12,099 nt of DNA from Bacteroidota bacterium (GTDB taxonomy: Bacteria; Bacteroidota; Bacteroidia; B-17B0; Aurantibacillaceae), in NCBI GenBank assembly GCA_025360565.1, contig JANYBY010000172.1:1-12099 (forward strand), in the 5' to 3' direction. Both the position numbers and the translations under genes were made by a program. This document shows positions 1-6,819 of the stretch, one piece after another. Each line of letters begins with the position of its first letter. The first letter of the stretch is position 1. The notes beneath the pieces were generated by a model. The model was given only the letters and a program-made list of their open reading frames with translations. It ran no database searches and was not told the DNA's origin.

Positions 1-1107
1 AATTAAAGGTTGATTTGGTGGTGTCCAATTAGGTTGCGCAGCCGGAAGTAAATAAATATCTTTTGAATAGGTATACGTGTTTTGGTAACTTCCGGAAACA
101 AGAACTCCTAATTGCTTTTTTTTAAAAAAGCGGTTGCCAATACTTACACTTGCTACAATGTTTGGCGGAGGCGCTATGCTTTTATAAATATAACTCTGTA
201 CCGGAAAATCGGCGGTAGTGGCGGGTTCGCCGGGATGAACCTGTCCAGGCGATCTTCTGTTAATGCCATTTACATTAAAAGAGGTAAAAGAATGATTGAA
301 AAGAAATTGATTATATCCCGTTGAAACATTTGAAGTAACTAAAAAAGATTGGGGCGCGGTTTTTAAAACCAAATTAGTTGCTCCCCCAATTGCATCGCCT
401 TCCATATTGGGAGTTAGGCTTTTTGAAACTTCCAACCTTTCTAAGATCTCCGCCGGAAAAATATCCATCGGTACATATCTGTTTTTAAAATCGGGGCTTG
501 GAATTTTTACTCCGTCAATGGTTGTATAATTATAACGTTTGTCCATTCCCCTGATAGTTGCATAACGGCCTTCGCCACTGGCAGTTTTTTCAACTGTTAC
601 CCCGCTCATCCTTTGCAGAACATTGCCAATTGTAACATCCGGAAGAAGTTGGATATTTTTTGCGGAAATTACATTTATAACATTGTTTGAATTTTTTTCG
701 AGTCCTCTGGCATAATTGTCCGAACCTTTATCCTGAACGGCTGTTACTACAACCTCCTGAAGAGAGCTATCCAACAATTTAAGTGAAAAATTAATATTTT
801 GTATTTCTGCTGAATCTTTAATTTCAATTATTTTTTCTTGTTTTATATAACCAATATATTGTACAATGAGATTATACGTACCAGGTAGAATTTTTTTCAG
901 ATGATAGGTTCCATCCAATCCTGAAAAATCACTTATTTTAGTATTTGCTAAAAACACGGTTGCTCCAACTAATGGGTCTTTACTGCTGCCATCCGTTACC
1001 TTCCCTTTTATTTGCGCCCTTGTAGTATATAAGAAGAATATAAAAAGGAAAAAGGAAAAAAAATATTTTATTTCACTCGGATTTTTAAAATAGGTTACAG
1101 AAATCAC
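1..1107 (-). CDS. TonB-dependent receptor, N-terminal part (cut by window edge)
   Basis: This is an outer-membrane receptor of the kind that imports bulky nutrients using TonB energy; the substrate cannot be told. The visible 369 codons run without a stop to position 1, so most of the barrel lies outside. Residues about 13-31 form a hydrophobic signal segment ending T-T-R-A-Q, a typical Bacteroidota signal-peptidase site. Residues about 33-110 are a carboxypeptidase-like regulatory domain (GKVTDG start, GLDGTYHLKKILPGTY). This leads into the TonB-box-like EVVVTA and a plug domain with the family motifs LQRMSGVTVEK, IRGMDKRYNYTTIDG, EILERLEVSKSLTPNMEGDA and GGATNLV. The start is inferred: an in-frame TAA lies just upstream, no ATG occurs before the signal segment, and GTG at 1107 is the only usual start codon. 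The sphingomyelinase-like gene is upstream on the same strand, 280 bases away, so the two may or may not be linked. The family call is firm; the exact start is less certain. Confidence 0.9.
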   Translation of the reverse strand, partial: MISVTYFKNPSEIKYFFSFFLFIFFLYTTRAQIKGKVTDGSSKDPLVGATVFLANTKISDFSGLDGTYHLKKILPGTYNLIVQYIGYIKQEKIIEIKDSAEIQNINFSLKLLDSSLQEVVVTAVQDKGSDNYARGLEKNSNNVINVISAKNIQLLPDVTIGNVLQRMSGVTVEKTASGEGRYATIRGMDKRYNYTTIDGVKIPSPDFKNRYVPMDIFPAEILERLEVSKSLTPNMEGDAIGGATNLVLKTAPQSFLVTSNVSTGYNQFLFNHSFTSFNVNGINRRSPGQVHPGEPATTADFPVQSYIYKSIAPPPNIVASVSIGNRFFKKKQLGVLVSGSYQNTYTYSKDIYLLPAAQPNWTPPNQPLI

Positions 1108-1214
1108 AGCTTTTTGTTAATGCAGCAAAGTAACAAAGAGTTAAAAAGTTTTTGGTTAGCAGAACATTATTTTAATGTTTAATAAAAAAGGCATAAGTGA
1201 TTCCGCGTGAAGTA

Positions 1215-1247
1215 ATGGTTAAATGTTTCTCCCATTAAATTAACCAT
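1215..1247. repeat. Inverted repeat ATGGTTAA / TTAACCAT
   Basis: The arms at 1215-1222 and 1240-1247 are perfect 8-base complements around a 17-base loop. The arms are AT-rich and no T-run follows on either strand, so this is not a classical terminator. It could be an operator or chance. Confidence 0.4.
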
Positions 1248-1259
1248 ACTCAACGCAAA

Positions 1260-1279
1260 TTACCTTCAAAGCAAGGTAA
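1260..1279 (-). terminator. Possible weak terminator hairpin after the sphingomyelinase-like gene
   Basis: TTACCTT (1260-1266) and AAGGTAA (1273-1279) form a perfect 7-base stem with a 6-base loop. On the minus strand it lies about 110 bases past the stop at 1388 and is followed by TTTGCGTT, a poor U-tract. Termination here is possible but weakly supported. Confidence 0.3.
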
Positions 1280-1323
1280 GTTGGATGTTTAACCAATTGT
1301 TACCAAAATAAATTATTTAAATT

Positions 1324-1368
1324 CTTCAGATTTACTTCAGATTTGAAATTTAATTGCACTTCAAATTT
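1324..1368. repeat. Direct repeat CTTCAGATTT, two perfect copies plus one degenerate
   Basis: Perfect 10-base copies at 1324-1333 and 1335-1344 have an 11-base period, about one helical turn. CTTCAAATTT at 1359-1368 is a 9/10 third copy. An overlapping inverted repeat, ATTTGAA (1341-1347) and TTCAAAT (1360-1366), is also present. The function is unknown; the region is just past the stop of the sphingomyelinase-like gene. Confidence 0.5.
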
Positions 1369-1387
1369 AACCCTTGCACTATAAAAT

Positions 1388-2299
1388 TTAGTATTGCCTA
1401 AGCATAAAAGTTCCTAAAACCGCAAAGTGATCCGAAAGATCCACATGTTGTGTATTCCATTTTTTTTGGAATACTTTAACAAGCATTTTTCCTTCGAGCG
1501 TATTTTTATCCTTTTCATTAAAAAAAATATAATCAATCAATTGCGGCTTATCTCGGCTTTTAAAAATAATATCGTTTTTATCACGGTCATACGAATAATT
1601 TATTTCGCCCTCAAACTGACATTGTTTAACATTTAAAATATCAATCATTTGATTGTACTCGAACAAATTCTTTTGAATCGTATTCATATCTCCCACCACA
1701 AACTGAGGTACTTTTGTTTGAGCAAAGGGCTCAAGAAGTTCTTTATTAATTTGTGTTAATTGTGCTTTTCGTATCAACTGTACTTCCTTTTTCTTTAAAT
1801 CGGATTGCAAATGTGTTGCTACTATCTGGAAACAGGAATTATTTTTTTGGGCTTTTAATAATACTGCTCCTTTACAGGCAAATTTATCACAGCCTGCGCT
1901 TTCTTTAAAATAAATTTGTTTTATAACCGTAATAGGAACTTTGCTAATAACCCAAACGCCGGAATTAATTTTGAAAATGGAATTTTTTGCGGGATCACCT
2001 GATTCATAAGGAAATTGGTTCTTTAAGCCCGTTCTTATTATCTCCCTGGCTTTCCTGTCGAACGCTTCTTCAAAAACTATCACATCCGCATTTTCATTTT
2101 TAAGACTTTCAACAATTTCTTTGGCCCTGTTCAATTGTCCGCTGTGAACCAAAAACCGTGGCAGCATGTAAATGTTCCACGATAAAATTTTTAGTTCAAC
2201 GCTGTCGCTTGGTTCATTTTCGCATTGTGCAAAGGTAGAAACGGTGGTCGTCAGTAAAAGACTCAATATAAGAAGGAAGTATTGAATCTTTTTTTTCAT
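1388..2299 (-). CDS. Secreted sphingomyelinase C-like phosphodiesterase (DNase I superfamily)
   Basis: It is predicted to cleave the phosphodiester head group of sphingomyelin or a related sphingophospholipid outside the cytoplasm, releasing ceramide. Residues 1-25 are a signal peptide (MKKK, hydrophobic core, TFAQ). The rest is an endonuclease/exonuclease/phosphatase fold with residues that line up by eye with Bacillus cereus sphingomyelinase: N42 in WNIYMLP, E78 in FEEAFD, H163 in ATHLQS, D204 and N206 in GDMN, and D290-H291 in LSDH. The GVWVISKVPI and AGCDKFACKG motifs are also typical of this subfamily rather than of DNA-repair nucleases. At 303 residues it is close to the usual length. 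The aromatic membrane-binding hairpin found before the last histidine in Bacillus enzymes appears shortened and polar here. Start is ATG at 2299. The natural substrate is unknown; a Bacteroidota sphingolipid such as a ceramide phosphoethanolamine is possible. Confidence 0.85.
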   Translation of the reverse strand: MKKKIQYFLLILSLLLTTTVSTFAQCENEPSDSVELKILSWNIYMLPRFLVHSGQLNRAKEIVESLKNENADVIVFEEAFDRKAREIIRTGLKNQFPYESGDPAKNSIFKINSGVWVISKVPITVIKQIYFKESAGCDKFACKGAVLLKAQKNNSCFQIVATHLQSDLKKKEVQLIRKAQLTQINKELLEPFAQTKVPQFVVGDMNTIQKNLFEYNQMIDILNVKQCQFEGEINYSYDRDKNDIIFKSRDKPQLIDYIFFNEKDKNTLEGKMLVKVFQKKWNTQHVDLSDHFAVLGTFMLRQY

Positions 2300-2382
2300 T
2301 TCTATTTCAGGTTTTTTGTTTCATTAGTTTATCCATTTGCAAAAAGGGTATCTTAAAGCATTTTCCTGAAAATTTGTTCTGT

Positions 2383-2481
2383 ATGTTTTTTTCTTTTTGC
2401 ATTATTGTTCTTACACTACAAAGTTCGGCACAAATTGTTCATAACGTGTTAATGGGTTATTATTATAAAACAATTAAATAG
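2383..2481 (+). other. Micro-ORF, 32 codons, signal-peptide-like
   Basis: An ATG at 2383 opens a 32-residue frame beginning MFFSFCIIVLTLQSSAQ and ending at TAG (2479-2481). The hydrophobic stretch followed by S-S-A-Q has the look of a Bacteroidota signal peptide, but only about 15 residues follow. It may be a remnant of a lost secreted protein, a tiny secreted peptide, or chance in AT-rich sequence. There is no charged N-terminus and no clear ribosome-binding site, so support is weak. Confidence 0.2.
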
Positions 2482-2489
2482 TTAATCTC

Positions 2490-2509
2490 ATGTTACAGGT
2501 ATGTTACAG
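2490..2509. repeat. Direct repeat ATGTTACAG x2, 11-base period
   Basis: Two perfect 9-base copies lie at 2490-2498 and 2501-2509, one helical turn apart, about 190-210 bases upstream of the sphingomyelinase-like start. This spacing suits two protein-binding half-sites on one DNA face, but nothing else supports a role. Confidence 0.45.
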
Positions 2510-2691
2510 TAATGCGTTTATTTTTGAATCGCCACCTTTTCAACAGCCACAAGCCTTTCAGCGCGTAATCAACTTACGTTTATAACATTGCCTTGTTGAT
2601 AAGATCAATGTTTTACACTGAATAAAATTGCTTTTCTTTTTAACAGGTAAAGAAACCTTTAACATAAAAACATCCTAACGCTACCATTCTG

Positions 2692-2717
2692 AAAATACTT
2701 GCACGTTAAAGTATTTT
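2692..2717. repeat. Inverted repeat AAAATACTT / AAGTATTTT
   Basis: Perfect 9-base arms (2692-2700, 2709-2717) flank the loop GCACGTTA, 220 bases upstream of the phosphoesterase start. No gene ends just upstream on either strand, so a terminator is unlikely; an operator or chance are the alternatives. Confidence 0.45.
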
Positions 2718-2937
2718 ATTTGCATCCTAAATAAATTGCTGGCCGTTAAAATTTTCATTATCTTATTTAAAAGTAGTCTTCGCGGTCACCAAACATATCT
2801 CTTGCGTTAAGTCCTCATTATTTTTTCATTGTCAAAATTTATTCTTACATAATGTTCAAAGTTAAATAGTAACCTAACAATAAGTCTGGCTTAAACCCCT
2901 ACACACATTGAAAGATGAAATTTGTAAAACTTTTTTA

Positions 2938-3783
2938 ATGAAGACATTCTATAAAACAATTGTACTTTCTGATATTCACTTGGGAATTAAGGCCAGCAAG
3001 GCCAAAGAGGTAGTTCATTTTTTAAAGAATCATAAATGCGAAACACTGATCTTAAACGGAGATATTATTGACGGATGGCAATTAGGCAAAAATGGAAAGT
3101 GGAAAAAACAACACAGTAATTTTTTTAAACACATTATCGCTTTAGTATCAAAAAGCAAGTGTGATGAGATCATTTATATAAGAGGTAACCACGATGATTT
3201 TTTAGATGAAATATTACCCTTTTCTCTCGGAAATTTTAAAATTAAAAAACACCACGTACACTACGGTGTAAAACGAAAATATTTTGTAACACATGGAGAT
3301 CTGTTTGACAATGTGACGACCAAATTTACATGGATAGCAAAACTTGGCGATGTTGGGTACACCTTTTTATTGTGGCTTAACCGGCATTTTAATAACTACC
3401 GCCAAAGAAAAGGACTTCCGTATTATTCACTTTCACAAGCGGTAAAGGCTAAAGTAAAATCCGCCGTGTCGTTTATAAATGATTATGAAGCTCAACTTGT
3501 AAAAGTAGCCAAGGCCCGAAAATGCCATGGCGTTATTTGCGGACATATTCATCAGCCGGTAATTAAAACCATAAATGGCATTGAATATCTTAATTCGGGC
3601 GATTGGGTTGAAAGCCTTACCGCATTAGTGGAGGACAGAAATGGCAATTGGAAAATAATCTATTATCAGGAATGGCTAGAAAATATAAATCGTCAAAAAT
3701 TTAAAGAAAGTAATTCGGTTATAGAAATAATACCAAAAGGAGTTCCTTTTGAAACGCCTTTATCGGCAAAACACAAAACTTAA
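2938..3783 (+). CDS. LpxH-like metallophosphoesterase (UDP-2,3-diacylglucosamine diphosphatase-like)
   Basis: This is a calcineurin-like, two-metal phosphoesterase of about 281 residues. Metal ligands are visible in order: D12 and H14 (LSDIHLG), D42 (NGDIIDGW), N84 and H85 (RGNHDD), H119 (THGD), and H203 and H205 (CGHIHQ). The spacing, the DGW motif and the closing NSGDWVESLTALVE match the LpxH-related group usually annotated as UDP-2,3-diacylglucosamine diphosphatase, which makes lipid X for lipid A. It is longer than E. coli LpxH (about 240) and, paired with a glycosyltransferase, may act on another lipid or sugar-lipid phosphate. I chose the ATG at 2938; a TTG at 2908 would add ten residues that do not belong to the fold, and the catalytic strand begins directly after this ATG. 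The next gene starts 11 bases after the stop, so the two form an operon. The exact substrate is unproven. Confidence 0.85.
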   Translation: MKTFYKTIVLSDIHLGIKASKAKEVVHFLKNHKCETLILNGDIIDGWQLGKNGKWKKQHSNFFKHIIALVSKSKCDEIIYIRGNHDDFLDEILPFSLGNFKIKKHHVHYGVKRKYFVTHGDLFDNVTTKFTWIAKLGDVGYTFLLWLNRHFNNYRQRKGLPYYSLSQAVKAKVKSAVSFINDYEAQLVKVAKARKCHGVICGHIHQPVIKTINGIEYLNSGDWVESLTALVEDRNGNWKIIYYQEWLENINRQKFKESNSVIEIIPKGVPFETPLSAKHKT

Positions 3784-3794
3784 ATCACCTGCAT

Positions 3795-4889
3795 ATGAAA
3801 GTAAGTAAAAAATATTTGTTAGTGGTACAAGGAGAAGGGCGCGGCCATGTTACCCAGGCGTTGAGCATGTACGACCTGTTACTGGAACAAGGCCACATTG
3901 TTTGCGCTGTGATCTTAGGTTCAGGAGGAAAACGGGAGATCCCGAGATTTTTTCTGGATAAGATCAAAGTTCCCATATTTCAATTAGAAAGTCCCAATTT
4001 TGTTTCCGACAAAAAAAATAAATCCATTAACATTTTTAAAACCGTTTTTTATAATATCGGTAAACTTAAAACCTTTAAACGAAGTTTAAAAACAATAGAT
4101 AAAATAATAAAATTGCATGAGCCCGATGTGATCATTAATTTTTTTGACCTGTTAATGGGTTTTTACTTTCGTTATTATAAACCAAAAACAAAAATGGTTT
4201 GTATTGCGCATCAATACATCTACTTTCATCCCGATTTTGAATTTCCGAGAGGGCATTTTTTAGATAAAGTTGCCCTTAAAATCTTCGCAAAACTAACTTC
4301 CACGGGCTCTTGCAAAAATATAGCATTGTCATTTTACAAAATTCATACCCATAGCGATAACGTTACCGTGGTGCCTCCGTTGTTAAGAAAAGAAATTTTT
4401 GATCTGCAAGCCAATCAAAAAGATTATTATCTGGTTTATTTGGTGAATAACGGATATTATGAAGAAATAATTTCGTGGCACAAATCAAATCCAACCATTG
4501 AATTGCATTGTTTCACCGATAAACCCGAAACGTTGTTAGAATCATATCCATACCGGAGCCAAAAACTGCATTTGCATGCAATAAACGATAAGTTGTTTCT
4601 TGAAAAAATGAGCGAGTCAAAAGGTTTGGCCAGTTCGGCAGGATTTGAAAGTGTTTGTGAAGCCATGTATTTAGGTAAGCCCGTTTTATTGGTTCCGATC
4701 CAAGGGCATTACGAACAGTTTTGTAATTCGCGCGACGCGGTAAAGGCCGGAGCCGGTGTTTTTGATACCTCTTTTAACTTAAGTAAGCTTATAAATATTG
4801 GCACTGGATTTGAAGAAAGTAATGCCATCTTTAAAATTTGGGTTACTAACGCTAAAGACCGTATTTACCATGAAATTGCAAGCATTTAA
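3795..4889 (+). CDS. MurG/GT28-like glycosyltransferase
   Basis: This 364-residue protein is a probable GT-B fold glycosyltransferase that would move a sugar from a nucleotide donor to a lipid or other acceptor at the inner face of the membrane. The N-terminal nucleotide-fold entry is LLVVQGEGRGHVTQA (residues about 8-22), the glycine-rich loop of the MurG/MGDG-synthase type. The C-terminal donor site carries SSAGFESVCEAMYLGKP (280-296), with E289 in the position of the ribose-binding glutamate, and VPIQGHYEQ (300-308). No membrane span is evident; a basic, aromatic middle section could rest on the membrane. The donor and acceptor cannot be read from sequence, and it is not MurG itself, because the MurG acceptor-loop motifs are missing. 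It follows the phosphoesterase by 11 bases, so the two are probably co-transcribed and act in one envelope or lipid pathway. Confidence 0.82.
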   Translation: MKVSKKYLLVVQGEGRGHVTQALSMYDLLLEQGHIVCAVILGSGGKREIPRFFLDKIKVPIFQLESPNFVSDKKNKSINIFKTVFYNIGKLKTFKRSLKTIDKIIKLHEPDVIINFFDLLMGFYFRYYKPKTKMVCIAHQYIYFHPDFEFPRGHFLDKVALKIFAKLTSTGSCKNIALSFYKIHTHSDNVTVVPPLLRKEIFDLQANQKDYYLVYLVNNGYYEEIISWHKSNPTIELHCFTDKPETLLESYPYRSQKLHLHAINDKLFLEKMSESKGLASSAGFESVCEAMYLGKPVLLVPIQGHYEQFCNSRDAVKAGAGVFDTSFNLSKLINIGTGFEESNAIFKIWVTNAKDRIYHEIASI

Positions 4890-4939
4890 CAAATTAATCG
4901 TCACTACTAAATAAAATATTAACCTATAATAAAAGTAAC

Positions 4940-5008
4940 ATGTTCAAGAAAAATCGCATTTCGTTTTTGAAAGTTTTAGTTGTTATTCTAAATTTATGTA
5001 ACGGCTAA
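4940..5008 (+). other. Micro-ORF, 22 codons, basic then hydrophobic
   Basis: ATG at 4940 opens a 22-residue frame (MFKKNRISFLKVLVVIL, ending LCNG) between the glycosyltransferase and the lipid kinase. Four basic residues before a hydrophobic run ending in a cysteine resemble the start of a lipoprotein signal, but no mature part follows and the lipobox is poor. It is most likely chance. Confidence 0.12.
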
Positions 5009-5052
5009 ACTACCTTATTGTAAACAAATTGTTCCCAAATTAATTCTTACCA

Positions 5053-5081
5053 TTGATTTGACATAATTATTAGTATTTTCG
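5053..5081 (+). promoter_or_regulatory. Candidate Bacteroidota promoter for the lipid kinase
   Basis: TTG at 5053-5055 and TATTTTCG at 5074-5081 (7 of 8 to TAnnTTTG) are 18 bases apart, within the usual range for Bacteroidota. The box ends six bases before the ATG at 5088, so the message would be leaderless or nearly so. The match could be chance in AT-rich DNA. Confidence 0.4.
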
Positions 5082-5087
5082 CAAATT

Positions 5088-5975
5088 ATGAAGAGGAAGC
5101 TATTGTTTATTGTTAACCCAAATGCCGGCAAAAAAATTTCCGGTAAGATCATTGATATCATCAAAAAGGAATTTCCGGAAGATATCTATTATCAGATCGT
5201 GATCTGGAAAGACAAAAATCACTTTAAAGAAGTATTGGATATTTTACATTCGCAGGATTACACCGACGCAATTGCAGTTGGAGGAGACGGCACTGTGAAT
5301 CAGGTTGCAAAAAGTATTGTTGGCACTAATATTACATTAGGCATTATTCCCACCGGTTCGGGAAATGGCCTAGCCCGCACCTTAGGATTATCAATGAATG
5401 TAGAGACGGTCATAAAACAAATTGCAAAAGGCAACAAAATAAAAATTGATAACGGTACGGTAAACGGAATTCCTTTTTTCTGTACAAGCGGTATTGGGTT
5501 CGACGCTCACATTGGTAATTTATTTGCCACCTCAGCAAAACGCGGGTTACAGAGTTATATTAAAATTACCGCTTCCGAATTATTAAAGTATCGTTCAAAA
5601 GAATACACTTTAAAATTTAACGGGGAAGAAATAAAACGTAAAGCCTATTTAATTACTGTTGCTAACGCCGGACAATACGGGAACGATTTTTACATTGCTC
5701 CTCATGCAAAAATGAACGATGGTAAATTTCACATTGTTGTTTTAAGGCCATTTAATTTTATCACTGTTGTTGGTATTTTAATAAAAATAATTAGGGGCAA
5801 AGCGAATGAGTCGGGCCATATTGAAACATTTACGGCAAGCGAAGTTACCATTACTCGCAATCAAAAAGATCCCATTCATTATGACGGAGAACCGGATATG
5901 CAAAGCGAGATCGTAGAGTTTAAATGTATTCCCGGAAGTTTAAACGTAATTATCGGCGATAACTTTAAGAATTAA
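5088..5975 (+). CDS. YegS/DAGK-family lipid kinase
   Basis: This 295-residue lipid kinase of the diacylglycerol/sphingosine/ceramide kinase superfamily phosphorylates a lipid hydroxyl with ATP at the inner membrane face. Visible motifs are NPNAGK (10-15), the nucleotide loop GGDGTVN (65-71), PTGSGNGLAR (88-97), SGIGFDAHIG (about 133-142), the metal-site region YIAPHAKMNDGKF, and the C-terminal DGEP (266-269) that supplies the catalytic-base and metal residues of this fold. The length is normal. The substrate is not decided by sequence: diacylglycerol, ceramide or an undecaprenyl-type lipid are all possible. A serine replaces the usual threonine of P-x-G-T-G-N, also seen in sphingosine kinases. 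It stands 198 bases after the glycosyltransferase, with its own candidate promoter. Its stop lies inside the end of the convergent mqnA, an 11-base overlap. Confidence 0.88.
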   Translation: MKRKLLFIVNPNAGKKISGKIIDIIKKEFPEDIYYQIVIWKDKNHFKEVLDILHSQDYTDAIAVGGDGTVNQVAKSIVGTNITLGIIPTGSGNGLARTLGLSMNVETVIKQIAKGNKIKIDNGTVNGIPFFCTSGIGFDAHIGNLFATSAKRGLQSYIKITASELLKYRSKEYTLKFNGEEIKRKAYLITVANAGQYGNDFYIAPHAKMNDGKFHIVVLRPFNFITVVGILIKIIRGKANESGHIETFTASEVTITRNQKDPIHYDGEPDMQSEIVEFKCIPGSLNVIIGDNFKN

Positions 5976-6750
5976 GCTCTTTCATTTTTTTTAAAAATAA
6001 TTCTAACGCTTTTCGTTTATCATCATCAAGATTAAAATCTATTCTTTTGGTAAGATAATTTTCGGGGTTAAAATTTGTGCTTGGTAATTTTGAGGTATCA
6101 GCCGCAATAGCTGCGGGAATATTTTGTACAGCATACTTAAGAACTTCGTTAAATTCTTTTATAAATTCAGCCGACACATTTTTTGAATTTAAAACCCAAA
6201 CTGCAAAAACAAAAGGCAGGCCGGTAAAATTTTTCCACTCTTCAGAAAGATCCCACCCAAATTTATATTTGCCCTGCTCTCCGCGATCGCTGGCGTTCAA
6301 GTCAAAGGTACGATCTCCAATTACCACCACTGCGTTCTCTTCACTTCCCGAATTTTCAAAGCCTGGTTTGGCATCCACGTAAACAGGTTTAATTTTCCAA
6401 AATTCTTTCGCCAATATTTTTGTGAGTTTTATGGAGGATCTGGATTGATAATCGAGCGTGATCGTTTTTATTTTATGCAGCTCTACATTTGAATAAAGTT
6501 TAACGCTGTCTACTTTGCCATTCGCCCCAATACAATAATCTGTAATAATTGAATATGCATCCAATTCAGGCAGTAATGCCACAGGCACAAGGCCAATATC
6601 TACTTGTTTAAATTTCAGTTTTTGCGCGCAAATACTCGGTATGTCCTCCTGCAAATCAATGTTATCAAGGATACTGTGGTTTTTTAACGCCCACCTAAAT
6701 GGTAAGGTGTTGTAATAATTTACGATGGAAATCTTTATCCTATTGTTCAA
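5965..6750 (-). CDS. mqnA: Chorismate dehydratase (menaquinone biosynthesis, futalosine route)
   Basis: MqnA removes water from chorismate to give 3-[(1-carboxyvinyl)oxy]benzoate, the first step of the futalosine route to menaquinone, in the cytoplasm. The 261 residues have the periplasmic-binding-protein-like fold of this family, with telling motifs: an N-terminal NYYNTLPFRW, DIGLVPVALLPEL, YCIGANGKVDSVKLYS, LDYQSRSSIKLTKIL, VVIGDRTFDL, and DLSEEWKNFTGLPFVFAVW. The length is usual. The start is TTG at 6750: no ATG lies near, and the family's first beta strand (IKISIVNYYNT) begins only a few residues later. A TATTTTTA box (6758-6765, minus) ends seven bases before this TTG, suggesting a very short or absent leader. 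No other menaquinone gene is in the window. The gene is divergent from purM (69 bases between starts) and its stop overlaps the lipid kinase by 11 bases. Confidence 0.93.
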   Translation of the reverse strand: MNNRIKISIVNYYNTLPFRWALKNHSILDNIDLQEDIPSICAQKLKFKQVDIGLVPVALLPELDAYSIITDYCIGANGKVDSVKLYSNVELHKIKTITLDYQSRSSIKLTKILAKEFWKIKPVYVDAKPGFENSGSEENAVVVIGDRTFDLNASDRGEQGKYKFGWDLSEEWKNFTGLPFVFAVWVLNSKNVSAEFIKEFNEVLKYAVQNIPAAIAADTSKLPSTNFNPENYLTKRIDFNLDDDKRKALELFLKKMKELNS

Positions 6751-6757
6751 AACGCCG

Positions 6758-6765
6758 TAAAAATA
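6758..6765 (-). promoter_or_regulatory. Candidate -7 box of mqnA
   Basis: TATTTTTA on the minus strand matches TAnnTTTG at 7 of 8 positions, seven bases upstream of the TTG start. The nearest upstream TTG is only 13 bases away, shorter than usual, so support is modest. Confidence 0.3.
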
Positions 6766-6819
6766 GGTACAAATTTTTCAAAATTGAACTAATTATAATA
6801 TTAATTTTAACCAATACTT

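Larger units (their letters stand above)
1111..1387. other. Intergenic region between sphingomyelinase-like gene and TonB receptor
   Basis: No open frame of note was found. The region holds two small hairpins (1215-1247 and 1260-1279) and a short direct repeat (1324-1344) with a degenerate third copy. A weak TTACTTTG box (1131-1138, minus) resembles the -7 element of Bacteroidota promoters (7 of 8) and sits about 23 bases before the receptor GTG. No well-spaced -33 element was seen. Confidence 0.5.
2300..2937. other. 638-base intergenic region between two divergent genes
   Basis: The region separates the minus-strand sphingomyelinase-like gene from the plus-strand phosphoesterase gene and must carry both promoters, but no convincing TTG...TAnnTTTG pair stands out. 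It contains a signal-peptide-like micro-ORF (2383-2481), a direct repeat (2490-2509), a short palindrome TTGATAAGATCAA (2596-2608) and a 9-base inverted repeat (2692-2717). No tRNA or other structured RNA gene was recognised. Confidence 0.6.

Noticed and set aside
112..324. Plus-strand open frame within the TonB receptor
   Set aside because: It lies opposite the plug/early-barrel coding sequence, which has strong family motifs; the low-complexity translation is a shadow.
1388..2299. Calling the EEP-family protein an exonuclease III or DNA nuclease
   Set aside because: It has a signal peptide and the GVWVISK, AGCDKFACKG and WNIYMLP motifs of the sphingomyelinase-like branch.
2596..2608. Palindrome TTGATAAGATCAA
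   Set aside because: A 5-base stem with a 3-base loop is expected by chance many times in a window this size.
2908..2937. TTG start extending the phosphoesterase by ten residues
   Set aside because: The family's first beta strand begins just after the ATG at 2938, and the extra residues have no motif.
4890..5087. Search for a terminator after the glycosyltransferase
   Set aside because: No GC-containing hairpin followed by a T-run was found; only AT-rich sequence and a likely chance micro-ORF.
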